The notes below the pieces were generated by a model. The model worked only from the letters and a program-made list of their open reading frames with translations. It was not told the DNA's origin and searched no databases. DNA of 64,000 nt, from assembly GCA_950295325.1 (NCBI GenBank), contig OX485805.1, positions 52,042,758 to 52,106,757 of the forward strand, read 5' to 3'. Below, in pieces: positions 35,064 to 47,270 of this stretch (within the stretch, counting starts at the first letter, position 1; every line of letters begins with the position of its first letter). Source of the DNA: Polytrichum commune. Lineage: Eukaryota; Streptophyta; Polytrichopsida; Polytrichales; Polytrichaceae. The translations under genes and the position numbers were made by a program.

Positions 35064-35732
35064 TAAAACAAGAAAGAAGAGGGAAAACACAAGAGTGAGG
35101 CGTAGGCGAAGAAACAAACGGGAAAGACATAAATGACAGGATTACGAAGATACTAGGATTGGTAGATTTAGAACAACATGTACGGAGTCTCCAAGGTAGC
35201 AAAGAACGAGAGGCCATAAGCCCATTTCACCCCCCATAGACTTCTTCTCGACAACCCATTGACACAATGCAATGTGATGCTTTTGAGAAGTAGCCTCATT
35301 AGGAAGGCCAATGCATTGTTAATTCTGTTTATTACTAATAAGCTGATAGTAATAAGATAACATTCTTCAACATTAAGCCCAGTCCCTTTTCCACGAATAA
35401 AAATGCAATGAATAAGAACAATGGTGCAACAATGGCGACCTTCAATCAATAAACTTGGTACTAGGCGAGTGTGTTTAACATGAATATTGGATGAGAGGGA
35501 TGTTTGTGTGCAACAATTCCCGCTTGCTCTCATGCACTATAGAAGGCTAGATATATGTAAATGTGCTTGTTTTTTAAACATTTCATTTTTTTTCTCTTGA
35601 AGAATGCTACAATTATGATCTAGTAAACCCGTTTCGGGTTCATATATGAAGCTTACGGTTATGATCAAAATGAATTCTCTCTCTCTCTAAAACTTTACTT
35701 CAAGAATTGGAAGACATGCATTGTGACCAGTG
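35064..35732. other. No gene recognised
   Basis: A 121-codon minus frame (35,168-35,533) is the longest; I see no domain in it and call no gene. A (TC)n patch lies near 35,675. Confidence 0.45.
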
Positions 35733-35955
35733 ACCGAGGAGATTTTTGGGCATAATCGGTTGAGATCCGAGTGTTTGCAAGTCCAACTGATTACATGTTG
35801 ACATCCTCCGGTTTTCCTTGATTAAATTGGGGTATATTTTATAAATTCCTCTAAAATGATCGGTAATTTTCCTGCAGTCTCGAACTTCAACCGGTTATTT
35901 CTCAAACTCAACCGGTTCATTTGTAACTAACTGCCAGTTCTCCCCGATCATTGAT
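35733..35955 (+). repeat. Repeat family B, copy 3
   Basis: Third direct copy, sharing 'gatttttggg', 'cataatcggttgagatcc', 'attacatgttgacatcctc' and 'actcaaccggttcat' with the others. It contains two ACCGGTT palindromes near 35,890 and 35,918. Confidence 0.7.
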
Positions 35956-36269
35956 TGTGACTACTTTTCGGATACCGTAGGGTATTATATGATTTTAACA
36001 CGAATTAAATATATTTTGGAAGAAGTTCGCCACGTGGGGTATCCATAATGGTCAAGGCCATGTTCAATCCAATGTGGAGATTAGCTTTGAACACTTCAAG
36101 TGTCGAGCCATACATCACTCTATGGTATGTTAACTTACATATGCCAATTTGAAAACAATGAAACAATCTACTAGAAGGTTGGGATTTGATTTTTAAAATT
36201 AAGAGTTAGGGTGCAATCATGTGGCTACAATATCAATGTAGTTTATAATAATAGTATTTATTTTGCTCG

Positions 36270-36700
36270 CTCTGTCTGTAGGACAGAGACTATGCATCAA
36301 CTTCTTCGTTTCAAGAGCAAATTTCCTAACCACTTTGTGTTCACACTTGGACGTTACTTGTTCTTGTTATTTTTGGTCCACTTTATGTAATGTGGATGCT
36401 AACTATAGTTTATATATATATATATATACAAGTGCTCCCTAAAGTGCATTGAAAGAAATCTAGTTAACATAGTTATTTTGGCAGTTCTTGATTATTATTT
36501 TTTTTAAATCCGGGTGATAAATGAGTAGCTTCAATCCTTGACCCGTATTTGAGAAGAAGGTGCACAAAATTCAAGAAAGGTTTGGTATAGTGAATAGCCA
36601 TGGATTGGCATGAGCAAAGTTATCAGCTACAATTGTAGTTTTTCATAGCAAAGGATAGAGCCTCACAGTTCTACCGTTTTCTTGTTCTTGATTATGTGTA
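36270..36700 (+). mobile_element. Unclassified repeat family C, plus-strand copy
   Basis: This 430-bp block is the reverse complement of 46,870-47,270. Matching parts include 'gactatgcatcaacttct', 'gagcaaatttcct', 'acacttggacgttact', 'tttttggtcca', 'gagaagaaggtgcacaaaat' versus its complement, 'agccatggattggcatgag' and 'ctaccgttttcttgtt'. A (TA)n run (36,411-36,428) sits in the middle of this copy only. No coding frame remains; the class is unknown. Confidence 0.75.
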
Positions 36701-37664
36701 AATTGTATGGAATCTTTTCACTATACATTCCCATAACTACACTAATATGTGCAATTAGAATCCCCCCTGATTGACATCCCAAACTAATTTGAATATTTAT
36801 TACCACTATAACAAAATCCTAGATTCTTTATATATTTTTCAACATGGTTGCTATATGGATGACTAAACAAAGAATCAAATTTCTATGAACTAGTCTACAC
36901 ATTGTAATTTGCATGACTAAAGAGACAACCTATTCATGAAGGCAACCAAAGTGCACATTTGAATGTACATGCAAATCCACATTAACCATGAACTTCCTTA
37001 GAGGCCGGTTTTGGGCTTATGAATGACTCTTGAATGAAAACTAATGCAAAGAGAAGGTGCTAGGAAAGTCACAATGTGTATCATTGTGTTCATCATGAAA
37101 TTTTCCTCTCAATGTCAATGATCCCATTCCAATATGAAAAGATGGTTGACATTTACAATAAAAAAAATCAAGTAAAAAATGAACTAAATTCTCCCTTTGT
37201 TGATACGTTACTATACACAATACTTTTGTCTTATTTGAACGAAGGTTGTCAAATTTCTATGTGCTTTTTTTCTTACTTCAATGTGTGTGTGTGTGCGCGC
37301 ACGCGTGTGTATCCCTAATATAATCTTGAAATTTTAGACTATAATTTAATTACATATATTTATCACAAATTCTTGAAGTTTAATCATTCTAAATCAACTA
37401 CAAACAAATCATAAAAATTATTGCATATTGCTACGATATTGATGTGATCTTAAAATCATTAGCAACAACTTTCCTTTTAGGTACAATAAAAACTAAGCTA
37501 TGAAAAACTTACTTTCTAGACGATCTAATGAAGCCACAATACCCTCCAAGAAATTCACAGTGTGGCTCAAGCTTCCTCTTCATAAATTTCACATAGATAA
37601 AATAACTCTCACCTCCTACAGATCCGGAAATGTGTACAATGGCCATTTTCCCTATAGTCTTACT
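36701..37664. other. No gene recognised; (GT)n/(GC)n microsatellite
   Basis: Alternating purine-pyrimidine sequence at 37,281-37,310 (gtgtgtgtgtgtgcgcgcac then gcgtgtgt) could adopt Z-DNA. An 80-codon frame running into it (37,076-37,318) has no known domain. Confidence 0.6.
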
Positions 37665-38415
37665 TTGTTAATACGACACACTCGTTCATATATACGGCAC
37701 CCTCAATATTACGACACATTTTTGCAAGACTAAACTTTTTAGTTCAGAACTCCCTTTTTTATACGACTATGACACTCGATAATGCGACATGTAGAATCTC
37801 CATTTTGTCATATTAAAGAGGCAGTTAATGCTAAAAATCCTTTCATCTATGTTATGTACATCTAAAATACATCAATTTTCACTTGGGAACTACTTGGGAA
37901 CTTAATGATAATTAGCGTTACTAGTGTAGAATGGACACGGTTAGGGTTAGAGTGGACTCATGCCTAGTATGTTTCCTTGTACAAGGGTGATATAGTATCA
38001 CTAATATCTCGATGCTAAACGTCATGCATCAATATCGTCTAAGTCCTTATTAGAGAACTCTTTATATTTTGGTGTTAATGAAATTATTAGTTTTCAAAAG
38101 TTAGTAGGGAATTTAAATACGGTGACAATTGCTAAATTGGGTAGGCAACACCAGAGGTCTTTGGACTCCTATTGCAAGAGTTCTTGAGAATATTTATATT
38201 TGTTTGAAATTATAAATTATTATTTCATACCATCTATATTGTTTAAACTCATTGTATATATTTTAAAGCTCATATTACTTATGTTTTCGTATTCCTTCAA
38301 TAATACGACAACTTTACGCCATTTGTCGTATTAATGAGAAGACGACACCTCGATAGTACAACTTTTTTGTGTTTCCGAAACGTGTCCTACTAAAGAGGGA
38401 GAGCATTAGTTTCAG
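37665..38415. mobile_element. Possible pogo-like DNA transposon remnant (TACGACA-rich ends)
   Basis: Two blocks, 37,665-37,835 and 38,295-38,415, repeat the words 'atacgaca', 'cgacacctcgata' or 'gacactcgataa', and 'attaaagagg' or 'actaaagaggga'. The second block contains a perfect 10-bp hairpin, TAATACGACA...TGTCGTATTA, at about 38,303-38,336. Such ends recall pogo/Tc1-superfamily elements with CTATAATACGACA-type termini. The assignment is tentative; the 450 bp between has no transposase. Confidence 0.4.
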
Positions 38416-38768
38416 ATATTATGGGAAGCTATGCATGGACACCTTGGCTTCGTATAGTGCACCACAATGTGGTCTACATTAAAAACGTGCTTCGGTGTAG
38501 CTCGGGCATTGCTCTTTGTTGTGAGTTTGAAGTGTCTTTATTAAGTGACCGGTCTAGAACATTGCCCACCACAAACTTCTCTAGGCATGTGCCAATGACT
38601 TTGGCATCGCGATACCAATCCTTTGAGAAAAGAAAGAAAAGAACCAACGTATGGCAATCCAACGTGAATTTGAGCCTGCTAGTCCTACCCTGCTCAAGAA
38701 TCCCCTTGATGTAGGGTGGGGTATACTGGTGAGTGGGCTCTTGTTTGTCGATTACCACTCCTTCATTA
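38416..38768 (-). other. 94-codon frame of unknown nature
   Basis: The minus frame 38,474-38,758 begins MVIDKQEPTHQYTPPYIKGI and has balanced amino-acid composition, unlike most chance frames here. I do not recognise a domain. Overlapping plus frames exist. It could be an exon-like scrap of a retroelement. Confidence 0.25.
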
Positions 38769-38890
38769 AGGTATGTGGGTGTTATTCAGTTCACTTTTCA
38801 TGTTCTTCAAGTTCTATTGCTTATATTTATGAAATGAAACTTGACTTGCATTAGCATATCTACGATGAAGCAACAACCGAAATCGGACTT
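38769..38890. repeat. Dispersed repeat D, copy 1
   Basis: 'aaggtatgtgggtgttattc', then 'ttctat', 'atttat', and 'atctacgatgaagca' match 46,667-46,790 in the same order and orientation. A shorter echo lies near 29,655. Confidence 0.6.
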
Positions 38891-39873
38891 CTCATGATGT
38901 AGTTAAGGTTATTGAAAGTTTATTTTTGTTGATTTTGTTTTTTATATTATTGAATACACATGTTCCTCAACTTGTGTTGTTTATTAAGCACTTCTCGTGA
39001 TGAATTTGATCACCATTTTTGAACCATGTTTGGTTCAGGGTATTGCCCACACTACTGAAGATGGTTGCTTCCACTTAGCAACCTTCTACAACCTTCACTC
39101 GAAGAAGTTAGGAAAAATAAATAATAATTTTTTAAAAAAAAAAATGCAAACATAACTTGGCTACAATAACATTTTACGGCTCATAATCTCAACTTCAAGG
39201 TTTAGGACGAATATCAAGTTCTTTAAAATGCTCTATGCAAGCACAAATAAAAGCCAAATGATCAACTTTTATACAACAAATGTCACACATGCATAAAAAT
39301 AAGAGGAAAAATAGTACTTGTGGTTCAAGCAAACTTGAATAGTATCAATCTTGAAACTTGAAAAGCATGAATTGTGTGACTTAAAATATTATAAGTCAAA
39401 ATGTAGACATTCTTGAAGACTGGATGCTAGGAAGTGTGACATTCAGTATCATTGAAGACTGAATACATATATACAATACCAAGAAGAGATGATGTCGTTA
39501 GATTAAATCAAATTCTTACTTTTATTAACTAAAAAAGTATTGGATGATCACCTCCTACTAGATTCTAAGTGACTATATAAGTACAACATAAATAGTGCTC
39601 CAAGAAGTGATGAATCATTCTTGACTCATCCGAATATTGTTGTCCAAAATGTCTTGAAAGTGTAAAGAGGACAAGTTGAATAGACTATCACAGTTTATCA
39701 ATGAGATCCCATCGCATAGTTTATATCACCTAGGTCCATTTCGAACCTAGCAAGGGCTTTATTGTCTTTTGAAAAGCCCTCTAGATCTATAGGTGGGTCC
39801 TCAAGACACCGAGACTCAAACCCTACAAAAAGTATGTTGGTGGCCACTTGGCTTCCAGTGGCCAACATATTAA
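38891..39873. other. No gene recognised
   Basis: AT-rich sequence with no long frame. The phrase 'gaagactg' followed by an 'at' recurs near 39,415 and 39,455, a minor local repeat. Confidence 0.5.
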
Positions 39874-39944
39874 GGGTTAGTTTCCATGTAGGTTGTTTGT
39901 CCACTGGAATCTGGTGGGCGAGCGGCCTATGTGGAAACTAACTC
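39874..39944. mobile_element. 71-bp foldback Harbinger-like MITE with TAA duplication
   Basis: GGGTTAGTTTCCATGTAGG on the left pairs with CCTATGTGGAAACTAACTC on the right, so the whole element folds as a hairpin. It is flanked by TAA at 39,871-39,873 and 39,945-39,947. The ends match those of the 425-bp element at 8,171-8,595. It is a very short deletion derivative of that family. Confidence 0.75.
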
Positions 39945-41985
39945 TAAAGGGTTGTTTGCACCATGGAGTTCGAGGTCACCAAAAGACATAGTTTAAGGTT
40001 TATAATATTCTTTAAGATGATCCAACATGTTTTACGGTGGAAGAGGCAAAAGAAGTGGCATGGTATTAAAGACAAGGCCTTTGGTAGAGAAAGACCGTTA
40101 TAGTTTTTTTTTTTAATGAAATACTTGTTGGGGGCTGTAAATACAATGGCAGTTGCCTTTCATTACATGCTAACATTACATATTTTGAAACCACAATAAG
40201 AAAGGCCATTATTTCCACCATTCTCTCATTTTTTTCTTGCAGGTTTGTTTTGGCATGGTTTTTCTCAAAACACAAAGGGATTTAGTGTTGATGAGGAGTC
40301 ACATAGAGAGTCGTAAAGAGAGTGGTCACAAAATTCATGATGGGTGCAAGATATGATAGCTCTAATTTTCAAGAGGAACCAAACATTGAATTCTCAAATG
40401 TTGCATGGTCCTATTATGCCCCCATCTCCTTCTAATGTATTTCGCCTTCCTCCTATTACAATAACATTCAATATTTTGCAAGAAGGATAATTAGAGAATC
40501 CTCCTAGAGATGGAATCTTGCAAGAAAATGAAGAAGCAACACCAACACCAACACCAACAACAAAACAAAACAATAAAAATAAAGAACTTGCCCGAAAGAA
40601 GAGAGTGTGATCAACAAAAGAAATAACGAAGAAGATGAAGAAAACCAACAAAAAGTTATAATTGAGGTTGACAAATATGATGAAGAAAAAAAATAACATG
40701 GCAATAATCAAGTGAGGGGATTTTAAAGAGCATCACTTAATTAGTATTCAGATGAGTTGAACGAGGAATTTTTAAAAAACAAACAATTAACATAATTCTT
40801 TAAAAAACATCAATCAATTTTTTTAGAAAGTGATGTATAAGGTTAAATGCGGTTATATGAAGATGTAAGAGGTTGAATGTAGTTCTATGTGGGCCGTATG
40901 ATAAGGTTGTAGAAGGCCTTGGCCTTAGCCCCTCCCCCAAAATCAAAGGGGTTGTTGATGCAAGGCTTTGAGGTTTAGTTTATGTATTTAGTTGTTATGC
41001 GTGCGAGAGGGTTAGGATTTAAATCTTTATTTTCTTCCATTTAAAAGTTGTCCTCCTTCTCCATGTAACCAACAACCCATCTCATATTTCTTTGTCCCCA
41101 CCTACTCACATTGCTTTTACGTACAATAGGATCTTTGATTTATTTTATGTGATTTATTTATATTTATCAATTTCAAACCATTTTCTTGTTTTTTGAAATT
41201 TTATCGTATTTATTGTGTTCATTTATTTTATCAACATGTGTTAACCCTTGGATCAAACTAAAGATTTGATAAGTGACCACAATAAAAGATTTTAATCATT
41301 TTTTGTTATTCTGGGATATTTATGGATTTCATAAGAGGGCTCATGAAATCTCAATAAACAATAAGAAACAAAAATATAGGTGGTATCATGAAATGGATGA
41401 ATGACATGGCAGCAAGGTAAGTACAAACAATGATATCCTTACAAGTGCTTCAAAATCAAATAAATGTCATCCCAACTACACATATTTCATATCAACTAAT
41501 TATTGTCATACCAACAACTATCACACCATCAATTTTTGTAATACAAAAAAGAATCAAATTAAAATAAAATTGAAATCTTGCTAAAACAAGTTGTTGGTAA
41601 TTATTGGGGTTTTCTTGCATCGTTCCAAGAACCCACAAATTTCCAAAAAAAACATGGAGAGAAATTTTGTTGATCTCCTAGATAAAATATAATTACTCTT
41701 CTACTATATTTATTCCACTATAACTCTTTGTGAAGCTGGACTTATTTTTTATTTCATACTACCAAAACATTTCGGCCAATAATTAATACATCACCGTGGC
41801 TTCACATCATTGTCTTCTCATTTTTTGTCAGTAAAAATAAATATATCTTTATATCATTTACCCCATTTGCAATTACAACATCGTCCTTAACTACAATCAA
41901 TCTTTTTACTTCAACAAGTCTAGTTATTTCTCCCCGTAAGTCATTGCCCTCTCATATTTCTCTCTCGCCAGATTTTTTAACTAAT
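39945..41985. other. No gene recognised; AAC-rich low-complexity patch
   Basis: The patch 40,540-40,690 is rich in 'caacaccaac' and 'aagaa' words and generates hydrophobic low-complexity minus frames (40,394-40,711 and 40,504-40,704). These are not convincing proteins. The rest is AT-rich. Confidence 0.55.
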
Positions 41986-42330
41986 TTATTTTATTCTTCA
42001 ACAATCCCTTCATCGTTCGCAATGCACAAATTGCATAGTATTATGTAAGTTGCTATAATATCATAGGTATTTTTCTCAAGGGTATATCGGATTGTTTCAT
42101 TATATATCTACCTTTATCTACCCTTCAAAATTCCAAACATTTTTTTCACACACATTCTCGTTAAAGAGTGAATAAAATTCCAATTCGCCTCATTCCCATA
42201 TACTACAATCTTTCCACACATAAATAGAAAGTTTATACAATGCCTCACTAAATATGCAATTTCTCCTATAAATTTATATGGTTGAAATTTGTCTTTATCC
42301 AATTTTTGTAACATGATGAACAGTTAAATT
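41986..42330 (-). pseudogene. PIF/Harbinger transposase remnant 2
   Basis: The minus frame 42,114-42,314 reads LQKLDKDKFQPYKFIGEIAY, with further conserved-looking residues to LTRMCVKKMFGILKGR. This is the C-terminal half of a Harbinger nuclease, where the GD-x-x-Y segment carries the second Asp and TRM-C-VE the Glu. Here GD is GE and VE is VK, so both acidic residues are changed. Sequence continues past a stop to CNLCIANDEG near 42,015. It is a different, more decayed copy than the one at 20.6-21.7 kb. Confidence 0.7.
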
Positions 42331-43261
42331 GTAAAGACTTCTTGTCCAACCAAATTCATAATCTCGTAACATATAATCTAGTCGTATAATTTCATGTAGG
42401 ATTGCGGAATAAAAAGACTTTCTATAATAGTAGTCTTCTCTGGTAATTATAGGTGCTTAAAAAATAATATGTGGCCCATATATTACCTATGGGATGTAAA
42501 GTATGTGATGCAATTGCTCAAACCTTGAAGCCCTAACCCTCAAACCCTCAAACCCTAAATTACGATTTACTTAGAGTTTGCGCAAAAAGTGGTTGAAGAT
42601 GCTTCCTAATATTTCTACAAAACTCCCTTATTGTTTATTATAATGTATTCTTATGGACTCCATACAAGTCTGCTGTACTTTGTAGTTCATCATCACTGTC
42701 CAACCTATGCAATGACATCGCACCGGCACACTTTCCCTAAAATGGGTATCATTTTTCTTCAAGATTGGGATTTAACCTCTTATACAAAAATTTGAATGTA
42801 ACGTATTTCAATCGAGTTCACTTCATAAATTCTTTCTCTGTCCACAAATCCAACAACAAGCGGTCTACAAATCCATACATCGATTCGTGACTCCACATGT
42901 TACTCTCTCTATGCCCCATACTTTCATAAACCAAGTTAGAAGTGCAACCTTGTCTCATTCTTCTTGCAAAACCAATGCTTGAATGCCCACAACATGCTTC
43001 ACAAGCATGTACAAAAACATGTATAATTCTAAGAGCAAAACAAATCTCATCCTCCTCTCTTCTATTGCAACCACGCTTGCTAAAAATCAAGATGTAAACA
43101 AGCCAAAACAAGAAGATTGGAGAAGTGAATCCAAGAGAAGTCAAGAGATTGGTCAAACTTTAATTTTTCCGAAACCGCCCTTTTTAGACATATATTAAAT
43201 AAGTCAGCACATTCATTTTTTTGGTACATGGTTATTCCTCTTAGTCCACATTCGGTTCACA
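42331..43261. other. No gene recognised; short telomere-like repeat
   Basis: At 42,529-42,556 there are five tandem words of the ccctaa(a)/ccctcaa(a) type, a degenerate interstitial telomere-like patch. The minus frame 42,818-43,156 (112 codons) overlaps a plus frame and has no domain I recognise. Confidence 0.5.
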
Positions 43262-43400
43262 CCTAGTGAGGGGCCACAAAAACTTTGTGAATTGAATGTT
43301 TAAGAAATCGGATCGTGAAAGTTGAACCATGAAGTCGGACCATGAAAATAGGCCATCTTCAATGGCCCGACTTCATGGTCCGTGGTGTAAACCGGCCCTA
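43262..43400. repeat. Foldback sequence with 13-bp perfect stem
   Basis: ACCATGAAGTCGG (43,326-43,338) is the exact reverse complement of CCGACTTCATGGT (43,367-43,379). A second inner pairing is 'aggcca' with 'tggccc'. The surroundings (ggggccac near 43,270 and ccggccct near 43,394) may be decayed TIRs of a small MITE. Confidence 0.55.
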
Positions 43401-44359
43401 AGGTATGTGCTTTTGACACTTCATTGTGTGGCTCACGTGCCATTGTCATGGCCCTTCTATAGACTAGGGTACATAATATGAGGAGTTGTATACTATTGTG
43501 TACTATTTGATGTAGTTCGTTATAGTACAAAATCTAAAATCTAGGATTATCATGGATTTTGTCCAATCAAACCACGTCTACTTTAAGGGTTGAAGTTGCC
43601 TTCGAAGGTCCCCAATTTCTTGCAAAGGTAACTTATCAATTGTGGATGTGACACAATTGTATGACATTGGGGATCGAGTGAGGCTTCCTCATGTACTTAC
43701 TTACGGAGTCTTTGCTAAGCATAAGAGATTCATGGTATGCTCCTTTGAAGGAACCCCCTTTTTGGCACAATTTGTTTGGAGGAAATTTGAAGAGTAAACC
43801 ATGATTTCATTTTTTCATTTTTTTGTTCTTTTTTTTAATACCATTTCTGAGGTTTGCTTGATATTAGATGTGTCAAGAAGTGTTGGGGTACCTAGTAAGG
43901 TAGATGGCTTTATTTGGTTACTATTTGTTGTTTGTTACCTTATACTATTTGGATTCTCGAGGGTAAAATTTTTTGCACATTTACAAAGTATATGAGAAAA
44001 CCATTGGAGTTAATTTTGAATTGTTATGAATAATGAAAGTTCCCTGACATTGAGCCATAAGAATGTGACAGGTTTCTCTCCAAATATATTGCATAGTGAA
44101 CTTAGGATAGTTCACAAATTTTGAGCATGTAGTTTAATCTTTTTAAAACGCAGCTCTTTATCATGTCCATTCTTATAATTGCATCTAATCACCCACCACT
44201 CAAACGTAGGTTTTAGATTAAACTAACAACCATGTTAAGCCCGCTCACCTTAGTTCAAGATTGTGTCATCAACTATCCCAAAATTAACAAATAATTATTT
44301 AGGGGTCATTATCTCAAAAGAGACAATCCATTCGTTTTTATTTAACATCATGGTTGCCA
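43401..44359. other. No gene recognised
   Basis: Short frames only. A 64-codon T-rich plus frame (43,801-43,995) is hydrophobic by composition and not a credible protein. Confidence 0.5.
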
Positions 44360-45660
44360 TTTTTTATTTTTTTATGTTGACGATGTTGTTCTATTCTATA
44401 GATCAAGAGCATGCCTACAAAGACTTTTGAACAAGCTAAATGAGTTTTGCACTTCCTCTAGCCTTGAAGTCAATCTATTTTAGACTAAAATCATAATATA
44501 TGGTTGCAACAAAAGGAAACTAAACTTAGAGACATATCACCTAAATAAGGACTAAATCGAGATCACCCATGAATACAAACACCTTGGGATTGATTTTTAT
44601 TCACATGACTACTTTGAGCCATCTTGTAAAAGGCGAGGAATCATAGGTATGAAAGCATTGTTGGGATCTTTAAGGAAGGAAGTGGTAGTCGGAGTCACAT
44701 CTTGGAAACTTAAATCCCATCTATTCAAGGCTTTGGTGATTCCCACTTTCACGTATGGCATTGAAATATGGAGAGGCAACTTGAAAAACTCTCATTGGAA
44801 AGTCTATGAGACGAGTGCGAAGATGCATATGATGTCTCATGTCAAAGTGTGTTCTTCGACTACCTATCACATCTTACGGACCGAACTTCATATATAATTA
44901 TACACTCTCAGACTTACTATGGGCTTTCAACAACAGCTTGCCCACCTAGCCCCCTCTTGGTTAGTCAATAAAGCAACCTCATTGTCCTTAAACTTGTCCG
45001 AACAAGGTTTTAAAACTTGGCACAAATCAACAACCATTTGGAAGATGTCATGGGATTTATCTCATCAGGAAACCCATGACAACCCAACCACCATCAAAAA
45101 CAACATATGATTTTATTGAGGAGGTTTTTTCTTGCTAAAGAGTGGAACTCTTTCCATCTCTATGGGAAGAAACTAGATTACCTCAACCTCAAGGATTTTC
45201 TTAAAATACGAATGTGAATTGTACTTAAAGCAACCATTGACTCTAGCACATTGCAAAGTCATTGCTACCTACTACACCTCATACCAAAGACTTGCCATTG
45301 AAACCAAACGATGGATGACTATCCATGTCTCTATAGATACTAGGCTATGCCACTTTTGCTCCTACAATGCAATTGAAAACGAGGCACATTTCATGTTGGA
45401 ATGTCCCTTATATAAGCCCAATCATAGATAAGTTTCCATCACTATTTGAGAACGTAGCTCTTAGGGAGCCTCAAGTCTTTCTTCCAATTAGACCACCGAG
45501 TTGACATTAGCCTCTATCTCATGGAGGCTACCTCACTCCGGCACATTGGAGAATTAGCTGGTTTGAAAGCATCTTGATGCACTTTCAATCCCATTAGCCT
45601 TTTCGGCTTCTTGGACATTAAAATCAATTTCATTTTATTCAAGGAATAGCTCAAAGCACT
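44360..45660 (+). pseudogene. LINE (non-LTR) reverse transcriptase pseudogene, 5'-truncated
   Basis: The catalytic box YVDD lies at 44,373-44,384, followed by VVLFYRSRACLQRLLNKLN. In the same frame, past two stops, come HEYKHLGIDF, MKALLGSLRKEV and KALVIPTFTYGIEIW, the thumb region of LINE RT. It continues past another stop to 45,110. A frameshifted piece reads LRRFFLAKEWNSFHLYGKK. The frame then returns at 45,219-45,431 with CHFCSYNAIENEAHFMLECPLY, a C-X2-C...H...C terminal domain. The 3' part to about 45,650 matches the minus-strand fragment at 54,250-54,420. RT fingers and endonuclease are absent. This is a second LINE lineage, different from the zf-RVT one at 22.7 kb. Confidence 0.85.
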
Positions 45661-46500
45661 GATGCAATGAAATGCGCATTCTTATGTGAGAAAGACTACA
45701 ACGATAGTATAAAATCACATGTGACAACGACAACTAGATATACTGCATATATACTTGTGTCGATGTCCTTTGTATGAGATCAAATCTCCATGTAGTTCAT
45801 TCCACATCTACGCATGTATGCTCTAATTGGAATAATGCATATAAAAACTATAATTTTTTTAGATAGGATCACTTTTGACACTTTTAACTCAAATTGTAAT
45901 TATATAATTGTAAACCCCTCCGCATGACACGTTGAGGCCCATGATGCGCCTCATGGACCTTTAAGGGTTAAGACGTAACACACAACAACGGGCCACATAT
46001 GATGCTTATACATCTCATGGTAATTGTACCTAGCATGAACACTTTTAGCTATGCACCCACATCTCATACAATATTCACCATGTGATATGTTGAAATCCAA
46101 AAAGGAATTCTACAGCCATTTTTCTTATAACTTTTGGTGCCGATGTGAATGTATTATCAATTTTCCATTCTATCTAAAATAGGCCTATCTAATTTTATAT
46201 TTCTAATTTATTTATTTTATTATGGTAGAATTGAGTGGCAAAAAATCATTAAGGAGTATGAGAAGGCTATGGGTGGTGTCAAGATGGATGCCCTGAAAAA
46301 AGTTTGACTCTATTTGATGTGTTGGGAAGCTAATCACCTCTTGGAGCATTTTAGTGATTATTTCAATAATTCGTCCAGTCATGGGTGATATTATTTACTT
46401 GATTCCACTTGGACCCATTGAGTGTGTTCTTTTCTCTCTTAGTGGTTGTACTTTGGTTTGTTCTTGGAATTGCACATGCTCAATTTGTACACACACAATG
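45661..46500. other. No gene recognised
   Basis: AT-rich sequence without long frames or repeats that I could pair with other positions. Confidence 0.5.
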
Positions 46501-46800
46501 AAAGTTTTCTTTTTCTTAAATGGTCACCCGCTCTCCCCTCCCATTATGTTGAGTATTGAACCTAGGACTTTTAGATGTCCATTCTTAGATCCAAACCTAC
46601 CCAAAACACCAATAATATATAGGTGTCCAATCAAGATAAGTAAGTGAATTAGGCTCGCTTACCTTAAGGTATGTGGGTGGTATTCAATTTGTTTTTTCCA
46701 TGTCTCCAAATTCTATAGAGTACATTTATACAACATAACTTATGTTGTAGTAACGAATCTATGATGAAGCACAAGCAAGAAACGGATTTCCCTTCATTTA
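46501..46800. repeat. Repeat D, copy 2, with a SINE-like B box
   Basis: 46,667-46,790 matches 38,769-38,890. On the minus strand 'GGTTCAATACTC' (plus 46,551-46,562) resembles a pol III B box, but the A box is unconvincing. 46,620-46,665 resembles 33,000-33,050. Together this may be one SINE-like element. The 97-codon plus frame here is not credible. Confidence 0.4.
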
Positions 46801-46869
46801 GTAATAATTATTGGAAGCGGCATGTTTGTCGATTCCTTAATTAAATACATAGGTCCTCCCAATCATGTC

Positions 46870-47270
46870 GAGTAGGTAACAAGAAAACGGTAGAACCGTG
46901 AGGCTCTGTCCGTTATTATGAAAGACTACAAACAACAGTTGTCCACTTTGCTCATGCCAATCCATGGCTATTTACTATACCTATAACCAAACCTTTCTTG
47001 GATTTTGTACGCCTTCTTCTCAAATGGGGGTCAAGGACCGAAGCCACTCATTTATCACCAAAAAGTTTAATACTAAACAACTTCCAAATAACTCTAGTTA
47101 ACTAGATATACATATAACTATATTTAACATCCACGTTAAATAAAACTGGACCAAAAATAGCAAGAACGAGTAACGTCCAAGTGTGAACGCAAAGTGGTCA
47201 GAAAATTTGCTCTTGAAACAGAGAAGTTGATGCATAGTCTTTGTCCTACAGACACAACCAATAAAATCTG
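46870..47270 (-). mobile_element. Unclassified repeat family C, minus-strand copy
   Basis: Reverse complement of 36,270-36,700, so the two copies form a diverged inverted pair about 10 kb apart. Landmarks such as 'acaagaaaacggtag', 'tccatggctatt' and 'agttgatgcatagtc' are conserved. This copy lacks the (TA)n insertion of the other. Confidence 0.75.

Noticed and set aside
38303-38336. T7 promoter-like TAATACGAC
   Set aside because: Only nine bases match, and they are one arm of a hairpin within a repeat block; no vector sequence is nearby.
40394-40711. 105-codon hydrophobic minus frame
   Set aside because: Composition follows the low-complexity AAC/AAG-rich DNA on the other strand; no membrane protein is supported.
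42529-42556. Telomere
   Set aside because: Only about five imperfect ccctaaa-type words, internal to the contig; at most a small interstitial patch.
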